Source: Planctomycetaceae bacterium (GTDB taxonomy: Bacteria > Planctomycetota > Planctomycetia > Pirellulales > Pirellulaceae). Taken from it: DNA of 64,000 nt. The stretch's first letter is position 1. Each line of letters begins with the position of its first letter. The position numbers were made by a program, and so were the translations under genes. The stretch is from the NCBI GenBank assembly GCA_012729315.1, contig JAAYDI010000194.1:54590-118589 (forward strand), in the 5' to 3' direction. The notes under the pieces are model-generated. The model ran no database searches. It saw only the letters and a list, made by a program, of their open reading frames with translations, and was not told where the DNA came from. Positions 18,867 to 26,900 of this stretch are shown one piece after another.

Positions 18867-19655
18867 TCATTCCCCCCGTATCCGCTCCAGTTCCGAGCGG
18901 ATCAGCTGGTCGAGGTGTTCGGCCAGTTGCTGCCGGGGGACACTCGCCACGTCCACTGCCGGCAGCACATGCAGGGTGAGACGCACGCCCACGGGGACCG
19001 GCCACAGGCGGTAACGCTCGATCTGCCACGAACCGTCGACCACCAGGGGCACAATCGTGGCGTGTGGCAGCTCCTTGAGCGTGGCCAGGATGCCGGCACT
19101 CTTAAACGACTGCATGACCCCGTCGCGCGACCGTGTTCCTTCCGGGAAGATCGCCGCAGAGCGGCCGGCCGCTGGCAGCCGACGGGCGTATTCCCGGATG
19201 GCCGTAATGGACTGCCGCGCGTCATTGCGGTCGATCAGTGCGTGCCCCAGGGTGCGCAGCGCGTACGAAACCGCCGGCACGCCATGGGTCAGCTCCCGTT
19301 TGGCGACGAACCGCGGCCGATAGGCGCGCAAGTACCATCCCTCGAGTGGGATGTCGAACATGCTCTGATGGTTCGAAATGAATACCACCGGTGCATCCGT
19401 CGGAATCGTCTCCGGCAGCTGAACGTCAAAACAGGCGCGGGCGATGTACTTCAGATCGAGGAGCAGGAACAGGCACAGGTAGTCGTACATGTGCTCCTGC
19501 CACCGCACGCTCACGCGTCGCGCCAGAACCTGCAGGATGTGGAACAGCACCAGGATGGCGCCGAGGCACACCAGGAACAGAGGCGTGATCAGGTAGTCGC
19601 GCAGTCGGGGCGACGATGTCCGGGCAGTCGATTCTGTCACACACGCGCTCCCCAC
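18867..19655 (-). CDS. plsC: 1-acyl-sn-glycerol-3-phosphate acyltransferase
   Basis: The product acylates lysophosphatidate to phosphatidate at the inner membrane during phospholipid synthesis. The 262-residue protein has an N-terminal transmembrane helix (LFLVCLGAILVLFHILQVL), the catalytic HX4D motif in SNHQSMFD, and the glycerol-phosphate-binding motif FPEGTRSRDG, followed by VPLVVDGS. The order and spacing match the PlsC family. No ATG precedes the helix; GTG at 19655 or 19640 is the likely start. It is followed by a hairpin and then pgi on the same strand, probably separate transcripts. Confidence 0.9.
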   Translation of the reverse strand: MGSACVTESTARTSSPRLRDYLITPLFLVCLGAILVLFHILQVLARRVSVRWQEHMYDYLCLFLLLDLKYIARACFDVQLPETIPTDAPVVFISNHQSMFDIPLEGWYLRAYRPRFVAKRELTHGVPAVSYALRTLGHALIDRNDARQSITAIREYARRLPAAGRSAAIFPEGTRSRDGVMQSFKSAGILATLKELPHATIVPLVVDGSWQIERYRLWPVPVGVRLTLHVLPAVDVASVPRQQLAEHLDQLIRSELERIRGE

Positions 19656-19714
19656 GGATCGCCTCTGCAGCTGAACGATGGCCTGATCCCCTCACGCTCC
19701 CCCGGCCGACCGCA

Positions 19715-21043
19715 TCACAGCGACCAGCCGTCGCGATACGGTGGCTGGAGCAGCGCGTTGGCGGCGTCGGAGTTCTTGAACTGGAGCTTGTCGGCGTCCC
19801 AGTAGAGTTTCTCACCGGTGCGGATGGCGATGTTGCCCATCAGGACGGCCGCGGCGAGCGGTCCGGAATGGTCCACAAAGTTGCTCCCGGCCGGCTTCCC
19901 GCCTTTACACGCGTCGATCCATTCCTGATAGTGGCCCGGCGATCGATCGAGCACTCGCGGAGGTGTTCCCACCGCTTTACGCCGTTCGTCCGGCAGGAGC
20001 CGCGCGCCGTGCAGCAGGCCTTCGTCCCCCACGATGAGCGTGCCGTCGCCGGAAAAGATGTTGGTGGGGCCGAGCTCTTTTGGCAGCGGTGGCATCATGC
20101 CGCCGTCGTACCATTTGATGACGACTTCCGGACGCTCTCCCTCCGCGGCAAACCGGAACGTCACGATCGACGCCAGGGGTGCGGTTTCGTTGCGGATTTC
20201 CGGCGGTGCGTTCCAGTGGGTCGAGCAGGCCTCCACGCTCTCCGGCCAGCCGAGTTTCAGGGCCTTGAATGCCGCCGACAGGTTGTGGCATCCGATATCG
20301 CCCAGCACGCCGGTGCCGAAGTCCCACCAGCCCCGCCAGGCAAACGGGTGATAACACGGATGATAGGGCCGCATCGGCGCCGGGCCGATCCACAGGTCCC
20401 AGTTCAGGTCGGCCGGTACCGGCGGCGTGTCGCTCGGCCGCGGAATCCCGCGCGGCGAGATGTCCGGCTGGCGGTTCGACCAGGAGTGGATTTCACGCAC
20501 CTGCCCGATCGCGCCCGACCAGATGTACTCGCAGATCAACCGGGCCTCCTCACTCGCCTGGCCCTGATTGCCCATCTGCGTGGCCACCTGTGCTTCCCGG
20601 GCCACACGCGCGACCGCCAGCGCCTCGTGAACGCTGTGCGTCAGTGGCTTCTGGCAGAAGACATGTTTGCCCATCTTCAACGCCTGCAGCGTGATCACCG
20701 CATGATTGTGGTCCGGCGTGGCGATCATCACCGCATCGATGTCCGGCTGCGTTTCGAGCATCTGGCGGAAGTCGCTGTAGACCTTGGCTGCCGGAAACCG
20801 GGCGGCGGTCGGCGCAGCCCTCTGCGCATCCACGTCGCAGATCGCTACGACGTTCTCCGTCGGAACCTGTTGAATGTCGTGCCCACCCATGCCTCCGACA
20901 CCGATCCCAGCCACGTTCAACTTCTCGTTGGCCGATGGCTGGCCGGGAGCACCCAGCACGTGCCGCGGAATGATCGTGAATGTCGTTGCGACCGCTGTGC
21001 CGGCCAGGAACTGACGCCGATTGAATCCAGACCTGCCACTCAT
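19715..21043 (-). CDS. Gfo/Idh/MocA oxidoreductase with Tat leader
   Basis: This is the third exported Gfo/Idh/MocA protein in the window (442 residues). The Tat leader is FNRRQFLAGTAVATTFTI. The dinucleotide motif is GIGVGGMGG, followed by ICDVDAQRA, IATPDHNHA, the cofactor motif CQKPLTHS (EKP replaced by QKP) and the catalytic-region GDIGCHNLSAAFKAL. It belongs to a subgroup very common in planctomycetes that acts on unknown sugars. GGAGGA lies 7 bp before the ATG at 21043, which decides the start over an ATG at 21100. It sits alone, downstream of a 19 bp tandem duplication. Confidence 0.9.
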   Translation of the reverse strand: MSGRSGFNRRQFLAGTAVATTFTIIPRHVLGAPGQPSANEKLNVAGIGVGGMGGHDIQQVPTENVVAICDVDAQRAAPTAARFPAAKVYSDFRQMLETQPDIDAVMIATPDHNHAVITLQALKMGKHVFCQKPLTHSVHEALAVARVAREAQVATQMGNQGQASEEARLICEYIWSGAIGQVREIHSWSNRQPDISPRGIPRPSDTPPVPADLNWDLWIGPAPMRPYHPCYHPFAWRGWWDFGTGVLGDIGCHNLSAAFKALKLGWPESVEACSTHWNAPPEIRNETAPLASIVTFRFAAEGERPEVVIKWYDGGMMPPLPKELGPTNIFSGDGTLIVGDEGLLHGARLLPDERRKAVGTPPRVLDRSPGHYQEWIDACKGGKPAGSNFVDHSGPLAAAVLMGNIAIRTGEKLYWDADKLQFKNSDAANALLQPPYRDGWSL

Positions 21044-21089
21044 CAGTCTTCCTCCGATTAAGTCCGCGGATAGGATGCGGTCCACATTA

Positions 21090-21127
21090 TAGCCCATCAT
21101 GGCCCATCTAGCCCATCATGGCCCATC
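21090..21127. repeat. Perfect 19 bp tandem duplication
   Basis: TAGCCCATCATGGCCCATC occurs twice head to tail. Each unit itself contains GCCCATC twice. It lies about 47 bp upstream of the oxidoreductase start at 21043 and between that gene and the sialidase stop codon. Confidence 0.75.
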
Positions 21128-21176
21128 GGCGCTCCCTCCAGGCCCCCACGTGCCAGCATCAACTCCTGCTCTCCTC

Positions 21177-22418
21177 TCACCTCTCTGTTTTCTCCTCTCT
21201 ATTTCGTTCCGGCAGTCGGGCCGAATAGACGACAGCGCGGTGGCGGTTGTCGTCGAATGCGAAGTGGAGCCAATGTCCGTCGCGGCTCACGAACCCGTCG
21301 GGATAGTTGAGGCGCCCGCCAGGGCCGTCGCAGGACTCGCGGACCAGTACGCGCTGGTATGGCCAGGTCTGCATGCCGTCGAAGCTGATCCAGAGCGCCA
21401 GCGGGCTGCGGTGTCGCGGGTTCGGATTGTGCAGGAGGGCCACCGCATCGCCACCGAGCGGGTGAAGTGTAGCTTTGCTGCCGGGGTTCGGTATGTCGGT
21501 CCGGGAGGCGAACTCGGGCCATGTACGGCCACCGTCCGGCGATTCGGCGCGATAGAGCACGCCACCGAGCTGATCGGCGCGGATGAGCATCACGAGCCGG
21601 CCGTCGCTCAGTTCCACCACGTTGTTTTCGGCCCAGCCGAAGTACCGGTCGTTGGTGGTGAGCCGGATGTCACCGTGTTCGCTCCAGGTCGAGCCGCCAT
21701 CGGTGCTGATGAGCACGCCGTTGCGCGGGTTTGTAAACGCGCGATCCAGCGGTGGCTTGGACTGTTCGTCATCTGGACCAATGTAGTGCTGGAAAGGCAC
21801 GACGATGCGCCCATCACGCGTCACGAGGTGGTTCCGCAGGAAAGTGCGTTCTTTCAGACGCCCCGGCGCCGCGCGGGGCGGAGTCCAGGTCCGGAATCCG
21901 TCGGTACTGGTCAGGAACCACGAACGCCAGTGTGTATCCCAGTGCCGGGCGTGCGTGGAGAAGAACAGCGTACAGTGCTCGCCGCGGACCATGACCTCGG
22001 TCGGGCACTGACCGATCGTATGCCCGGCGCGCGGCAGGCCCACCGAGAATGGCTCGAGCGGCGTCCAGGTCCGGCCCTGATCGGCGCTGCGCGTCAGGCC
22101 GATGTAGTTGTCTGGCAGCGGTTCCGTCTCGCCCCCGGCGAGCATGAACAGGATCCAGGACCCGTCGGGCAGTTCGCGCAACGTCGTGTCGCACACCAAC
22201 TGATTCGGGGCGACGCCATCGTAGGCGATGGTGCTGCGATCCTGCCGGGCGTCCTCCGCGGCCTGCGCGGTCCAGTGCGCGTCGGGGACGATCGACGTTG
22301 GCGGTCCGGGGGGCGGCGCTGTGTCCTGCGCGACTGCGGCCACGGAGAGCCAGACGAACAAGGCCCAGCCGGCACAGCAGCCCACCAGCCGGGCGGCAGT
22401 CGAATCGGAAACCGTCAT
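21177..22418 (-). CDS. Sialidase/BNR-repeat secreted protein
   Basis: This 413-residue protein (from ATG 22418) has a signal peptide ending near VAAVAQD and a six-bladed-propeller sequence. Five Asp-box motifs (SxDxGxxW) are visible: RSADQGRTW, TSTDGFRTW, ISTDGGSTW, ESPDGGRTW and SFDGMQTW. Exo-alpha-sialidases use this fold, but planctomycete members probably act on other glycans. The catalytic arginine triad cannot be assigned by eye. An ATG at 22448 could serve as an alternative start; neither has a good Shine-Dalgarno sequence. It follows the GH13-like gene on the same strand by about 85 bp and may be co-transcribed. Confidence 0.8.
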   Translation of the reverse strand: MTVSDSTAARLVGCCAGWALFVWLSVAAVAQDTAPPPGPPTSIVPDAHWTAQAAEDARQDRSTIAYDGVAPNQLVCDTTLRELPDGSWILFMLAGGETEPLPDNYIGLTRSADQGRTWTPLEPFSVGLPRAGHTIGQCPTEVMVRGEHCTLFFSTHARHWDTHWRSWFLTSTDGFRTWTPPRAAPGRLKERTFLRNHLVTRDGRIVVPFQHYIGPDDEQSKPPLDRAFTNPRNGVLISTDGGSTWSEHGDIRLTTNDRYFGWAENNVVELSDGRLVMLIRADQLGGVLYRAESPDGGRTWPEFASRTDIPNPGSKATLHPLGGDAVALLHNPNPRHRSPLALWISFDGMQTWPYQRVLVRESCDGPGGRLNYPDGFVSRDGHWLHFAFDDNRHRAVVYSARLPERNREEKTER

Positions 22419-22503
22419 GGTGTCGCACGCATTGTACGCACTGTTCATCGCCGGAACGTCCATTTCAATGCGCCGCCACGGCACTGCGACGACGCGGCCA
22501 TCA

Positions 22504-25158
22504 TCACTCGCCAACGAGCACGCGTACCTGGTAGGGCGCGACAGGGATCCGCAGCGGCGCAGTCGACTCGACGCGCTCGCCGGACAAGGCATCCCGGGTC
22601 CAGCCAGTCGCCTCGGGCGGCAGTGTGACTTCCGTCTCCACGTCCTGCGGATTGAAGCTGATCAGCACCAGCGCCTGCTGTGCGCCCTGTTGCCGCAGGC
22701 AGGCAAACACACCCCCGGTCGCCTGGACCGACCGGTAGTCAGCGGTTCCTTCGCGCACGGCCGCGAGTTGTTTGCGCAGTGCATAGAGCTGCGCCAGGAA
22801 CTCCACGTTCGACTCGCCTTCCCCACCGTACACTGCCGGATCGTCGTCCCCCTGGTAGACCATCGGCACGCCTTCGATCAGTGCACACAATGCCAGGAGC
22901 GCCCGCATGCGCGCCACTCCGTAGGCCTGGGCCGGCCGCTGCTTCTGGAACGTCCACGAGACGGTGTCATGGTTGCTGATCCAACGCATCTTCAGCGCCC
23001 CGGGCGGGAGCGTCAGCGCCTGATCGTGCAGGAACTGCTGGAACGAGCTGGCCCACTGTTCCGGTGCGGCGCTGCGTTCCAGCAGGTCGGACTGCAGAAA
23101 GTATAACTGCGCGTCGTAGGTCAGGTCGCCGACGCCGCAGAAGATATTCGCGCCGGTGTACTCTTCCGGCAGCAGGACCACGCCCGCATGCACGCTGGCA
23201 AATCCCGCGCGGATCGCCCGGTTCATGCCGAGGCCGCCGGCGAGCGAGGAGAGCGACGGGCGATTGCTCAACTCCGGGTTCCAGTTGAGTGGGCCGCCGG
23301 CGGCGCAGTCGACGCGGGCGCCTACCGCGCCGTACTCGCGGGCATTCCAGGCGGCCGCCCGGCGCATGTAGTCCTGCCAGCCCGGGTGGTGATTGTCGAA
23401 CGCCAGTTGCTGCCACGCGTACTGCGGCGTCCCGTCCGGTTTCTGCGCCGCCCACTCCGGATGCTCCTTCGCCAGCGGTGTGAAATCGGGCGGGCCGTGC
23501 GGGACCAGGTCGAACATCAGTCGGATATCGTGCTCGGCGCAGGCGCTCGACAGCCCTTTCAAGTCGTCGGCCGTGCCCAGAAGATGATCCACCTGGAAGT
23601 GGTCGAACGGAGCGTACAGGTTCCAGCGCCCGTCATCACCATGCTCCCAGGTGGGCAAGAGCCAGAGCAGGTCGATGTGCATGCGCGCGAGTGCCGGGAC
23701 ATAGCGGGTCAGCGCCGGGAATCCGCCGTAGCGCAAGTAGCCCAGTTCCGGCGGGCCGCCGGGATGGCCGCAGTAGAGTGTCATGCCGCGCAGTCCCGCC
23801 AGCGCACCGGAGGGAGCCTGTAGCTGCGCCAGGCGATACGCTTCGTGGACGCCCCGGAGCGCCGCGTCGCGCGTCCCGTGTGTCAACCAGAAGAACTGCC
23901 GTCCCAGCGTCACCGACTCCCCAGGCTGCAGGCGGACAATCACGTTCTGCTGGTGCCGCACCGCTCCGCCCGCTCCCACACAGTGGACGGAGACCGGGGA
24001 GTACTCCTCCTCGCAGTGAAACCACGCTCCCAACCCCCGCTGCCGCTCGGCAGACCAAAGCACTGCCAGCGGCTCCATGCTGCGCGGACTCACCGACCGC
24101 CCTGCTCCCACCTGCGACAGCGGCAGGTCGCCGACCGGCAGGCTGCCGGGGAAGACAACCGCCATGTCTGCGCCCACGTTCAGCGGCGGCGTGGCGTAGA
24201 CCATCGTCTCAAACAGCTGGGGTTCGGCCGATCGGTTCTTCACCGACAGCTGGCGCGTGAACAGGGCCGCGTCGACCGGCAGTGCGAACTCCGCCTGGTA
24301 CTCATACGGTCCATCCGGAGCCGCCATGCGGAGGGTCATCACGCCTTCCTGATCGACCAGGTGATGCGCCGTGAGTGCCGGCGCAGCGGGGGACGCGGGC
24401 AGCAGGTGCGCTGCCACACCCAGCACGACCGGACCGTCGATCCCGCCATCGAATGCTCCGTTGGTGACCTTGATCAGCAGGACATTGGGTTGCTCGTGCC
24501 GCAACTCACTGGCGGCGAGCCGGTACAAGCGCGGCGTCCGCCACGCCTGCGGCGTCTCGGAACCAGTGCCGCCAATCCGCTGGCCGTTGAGCCATGTCTC
24601 GTCGAAGTCGTCGACGGCCCCCAGCACGAGTACCATCTCCTCGTCACGCGCGAACTCCGGCGTCTGGAATTCGCACCGGTACCAGAAGTCCCCCACGCGG
24701 TCGTGCAGCCGATCGTCGCCGGCGCCACGCCGACTGGGCACCGCCGTCGTCACCCACTGTACGGCGTCAAATCGCCCCTGCAGAAAATCGGCACTCGCCT
24801 CCGCGCCGGGCGGCGCCGGCGTGTACAGCCACTGGCCGGCCAGGTCCAGTGCGTGTCCGGCGCGCAGCGCCTGTGCGACCTGTTCCTGGTCCAGCACGGG
24901 CGGCGGCGCCGGCGCAACGCTCACGGGCGCCCCGCCAGACACGACCAGGTTGTCGCCCGCCTGTTTGTCAATCAGGCCGGTCCAGCTGCCTGTAGCTGCG
25001 TCAAAATGCAGGCTGAGGTGGGTGTTCTCCAACACCAGCGGCGGATCGGCACCCCACACGCCTGCCGCTGCCAGCAGGGTCAGGTGAAGCGTGAGCATCG
25101 TTCGCACCGTCGCGATGCGGCCTGGAGGCGTCCCGCGTAATCGCACCGAATGATCCAT
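22504..25158 (-). CDS. GH13-like alpha-amylase-fold enzyme with large N-terminal beta-domains
   Basis: This is an 884-residue exported protein. The N-terminal half contains a signal segment (LTLHLTLLAAAGVWGAD) and beta-sandwich domains, including a galactose-binding-like region with WYRCEF-type strands. The C-terminal half is a GH13 barrel: LWLLPTWEHGD, GARVDCAAGG with the nucleophile Asp, LLPEEYTG with the acid/base Glu, ISNHDTVSW with the third acidic residue, and GVPMVYQGDDDPA. A final beta-domain follows. All three catalytic acids are visible. The substrate is unknown. ATG 25158 is chosen for a plausible leader, but ATG 25098 sits directly before the hydrophobic core and could be correct. 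Confidence 0.8.
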   Translation of the reverse strand: MDHSVRLRGTPPGRIATVRTMLTLHLTLLAAAGVWGADPPLVLENTHLSLHFDAATGSWTGLIDKQAGDNLVVSGGAPVSVAPAPPPVLDQEQVAQALRAGHALDLAGQWLYTPAPPGAEASADFLQGRFDAVQWVTTAVPSRRGAGDDRLHDRVGDFWYRCEFQTPEFARDEEMVLVLGAVDDFDETWLNGQRIGGTGSETPQAWRTPRLYRLAASELRHEQPNVLLIKVTNGAFDGGIDGPVVLGVAAHLLPASPAAPALTAHHLVDQEGVMTLRMAAPDGPYEYQAEFALPVDAALFTRQLSVKNRSAEPQLFETMVYATPPLNVGADMAVVFPGSLPVGDLPLSQVGAGRSVSPRSMEPLAVLWSAERQRGLGAWFHCEEEYSPVSVHCVGAGGAVRHQQNVIVRLQPGESVTLGRQFFWLTHGTRDAALRGVHEAYRLAQLQAPSGALAGLRGMTLYCGHPGGPPELGYLRYGGFPALTRYVPALARMHIDLLWLLPTWEHGDDGRWNLYAPFDHFQVDHLLGTADDLKGLSSACAEHDIRLMFDLVPHGPPDFTPLAKEHPEWAAQKPDGTPQYAWQQLAFDNHHPGWQDYMRRAAAWNAREYGAVGARVDCAAGGPLNWNPELSNRPSLSSLAGGLGMNRAIRAGFASVHAGVVLLPEEYTGANIFCGVGDLTYDAQLYFLQSDLLERSAAPEQWASSFQQFLHDQALTLPPGALKMRWISNHDTVSWTFQKQRPAQAYGVARMRALLALCALIEGVPMVYQGDDDPAVYGGEGESNVEFLAQLYALRKQLAAVREGTADYRSVQATGGVFACLRQQGAQQALVLISFNPQDVETEVTLPPEATGWTRDALSGERVESTAPLRIPVAPYQVRVLVGE

Positions 25159-25304
25159 GTCTTCTGCTCTTCTGTCTGGGCCTGTCTTGCTTTCGTTGGT
25201 CCTCACGTCACGGACAGATGCCTGGAATTATGCCCTCGGTCGGCGGCCCGATGCAACACAGCCGGTTCCCGCGCGAGCCGAATAGACCTGCCGCAGTCGT
25301 CTCC

Positions 25305-25465
25305 CTACACTGGAGCTACACTGGAACAAAGACGGGAAGCAACCGGGAAGAGGACAAGTCGTGGGGCTCTGTTCTCGTCACGAGCACCCTGTTCTCGTTA
25401 CGAGCCGCGGTGAAAGGTGCCCGGCGAGACGGAGTTTCTTTGGTATCAGCAATTGGTACCAGCAA
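25305..25465. repeat. Three successive tandem duplications upstream of SGNH gene
   Basis: CTACACTGGA occurs at 25305 and again at 25316. CTGTTCTCGTCACGAGCACC at 25369-25388 is followed by a diverged copy at 25389-25408; each contains the inverted repeat CTCGTnACGAG. TTGGTATCAGCAA at 25440-25452 is followed by TTGGTACCAGCAA at 25453-25465. The SGNH start region itself (ATGGACACCAGC, ATGGACACGCCT) repeats again. The inverted repeat could be an operator. The 25159-25526 interval holds nothing else that I recognise. Confidence 0.65.
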
Positions 25466-25526
25466 CTTAGCATCTGGGAGCGGTACAGTGCGCGATGGCC
25501 CTGGACAGCTGACGGCCACTACCAAC

Positions 25527-26900
25527 ATGGACACCAGCATGGACACGCCTTCGCGAGCAGGGTTGTTTGCGACGCGCGGACGCGTATTGCTGGCGCGGTT
25601 CCTGCTGCTGGCCGGCGGCTGTGTTGTTGGCCTGTTGCTGGGGGAAGTGGCGCTGCGCGTGTTCGGCTACCGGCTGGGTACCACCTCGGCGTATCAGCCC
25701 GATCCGTACTGTGGTGTGCGGCATGTGCCGCACTACCGGGGTTGGCACACGCGCGAAAGCCGCGTCTGGATCGAGATCAACAGTCACGGATTCCGGGATC
25801 GGGAACGGACGATTGCCAAGCCGCCGGGCACGTATCGCATCGCGGTTGTCGGAGATTCTTTCAGTGAGGCGTTGCAGGTGGATCTGGACGACACGTTCTG
25901 GTCCGTGATGGAACGCTCTCTGGCGAAGAGCTGGCAAGCGGCCGGATGCCGCGTGGAGGTGCTCAACTTCGGTGTTTCCGGCTACGGGACGGCGCAGGCC
26001 TTGGAGATGCTGCGGCACTATGTCTGGGACTATCAGCCGGATCTGGTCATGCTGGAGTTTCTCGCGGCGAACGATGTTTCCAACAATTCGCAGCAGCTCC
26101 AGCAGGACAGGATTCGCCCCTACTACACATGGGACGGTGAGCGGCTGGTGTTGGACAATTCGTTTCTGCAGGAGCCCGAACGCGTTCGCTTTCAGACCTC
26201 GCGCTGGATCCGGCTGAAAGACGCGGTGGTGCACCACAGTCGTGTGGCGGCCTTGATCTACCAGTGGCGGCACCGCCAGCACGTGCCTCCGCCCACCACT
26301 GACGGAGACGAACCGGGGCTGGTGATGGACGCGTTTCGCGCGCCCGACGATCCCGCGTGGAGCGAGGCCTGGGCAGTGACCGATCGGCTGGTGGTCGAGA
26401 TGGCGCGGCAGGTGAGGGCACGGGGCGCGGAGTTCGTGGTGTTGATGGCGAATTGCGGCGTGGAGGTGGACCCGCAGGACACGGCGCGCGAGCAGCTGAT
26501 GCAGCGTCTCGGCGTGTCCGACCTGCTGTATCCGGAGCGGCGTATGGCGGCGCTCGGGGCCGCTCACGATATTCCGGTCATCTGTCTGGCCGAGGCGATG
26601 CGCGCCTACAGTCAGGAGCACCAGGTGTACCTGCACGGGTTCATCAACAACGGCCTCGGAACCGGGCACTGGAATGAAACCGGGCATCAGGTCGTGGGGG
26701 AGCTGGCGGCGGCCCACCTGACGCGTCTCTGGAGTGACGGCCCGCCCCGGATGCGCGGTACCGGTGCGTCGCCCGCGGAAGACGCGCCGTCGGCACGGCT
26801 GCCGCGCCTGGAGCACTCCTCGGCCACGCGCGCGGCATATCACGGCGGCAAACCGGACTCCTCCCGCAGCAGGACCGATCGGGCGCCGAGCGCGACGTAG
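25527..26900 (+). CDS. Membrane-anchored SGNH/GDSL hydrolase
   Basis: This 457-residue protein has one N-terminal transmembrane helix (LLARFLLLAGGCVVGLLLGEVALRVF) and a periplasmic SGNH hydrolase domain. Its blocks are VVGDSFSEA (catalytic Ser), FGVSGYG (Gly), EFLAANDVSNN (Asn) and HWNETGHQVVGE (catalytic His). Related membrane proteins modify cell-surface or exopolysaccharide glycans by removing or transferring acyl groups. The C-terminal 40 residues after HLTRLW look unstructured. The start is one of two repeated ATGs (25527 or 25539). Its 3' end overlaps the convergent ATPase gene by 61 bp. Confidence 0.85.
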   Translation: MDTSMDTPSRAGLFATRGRVLLARFLLLAGGCVVGLLLGEVALRVFGYRLGTTSAYQPDPYCGVRHVPHYRGWHTRESRVWIEINSHGFRDRERTIAKPPGTYRIAVVGDSFSEALQVDLDDTFWSVMERSLAKSWQAAGCRVEVLNFGVSGYGTAQALEMLRHYVWDYQPDLVMLEFLAANDVSNNSQQLQQDRIRPYYTWDGERLVLDNSFLQEPERVRFQTSRWIRLKDAVVHHSRVAALIYQWRHRQHVPPPTTDGDEPGLVMDAFRAPDDPAWSEAWAVTDRLVVEMARQVRARGAEFVVLMANCGVEVDPQDTAREQLMQRLGVSDLLYPERRMAALGAAHDIPVICLAEAMRAYSQEHQVYLHGFINNGLGTGHWNETGHQVVGELAAAHLTRLWSDGPPRMRGTGASPAEDAPSARLPRLEHSSATRAAYHGGKPDSSRSRTDRAPSAT

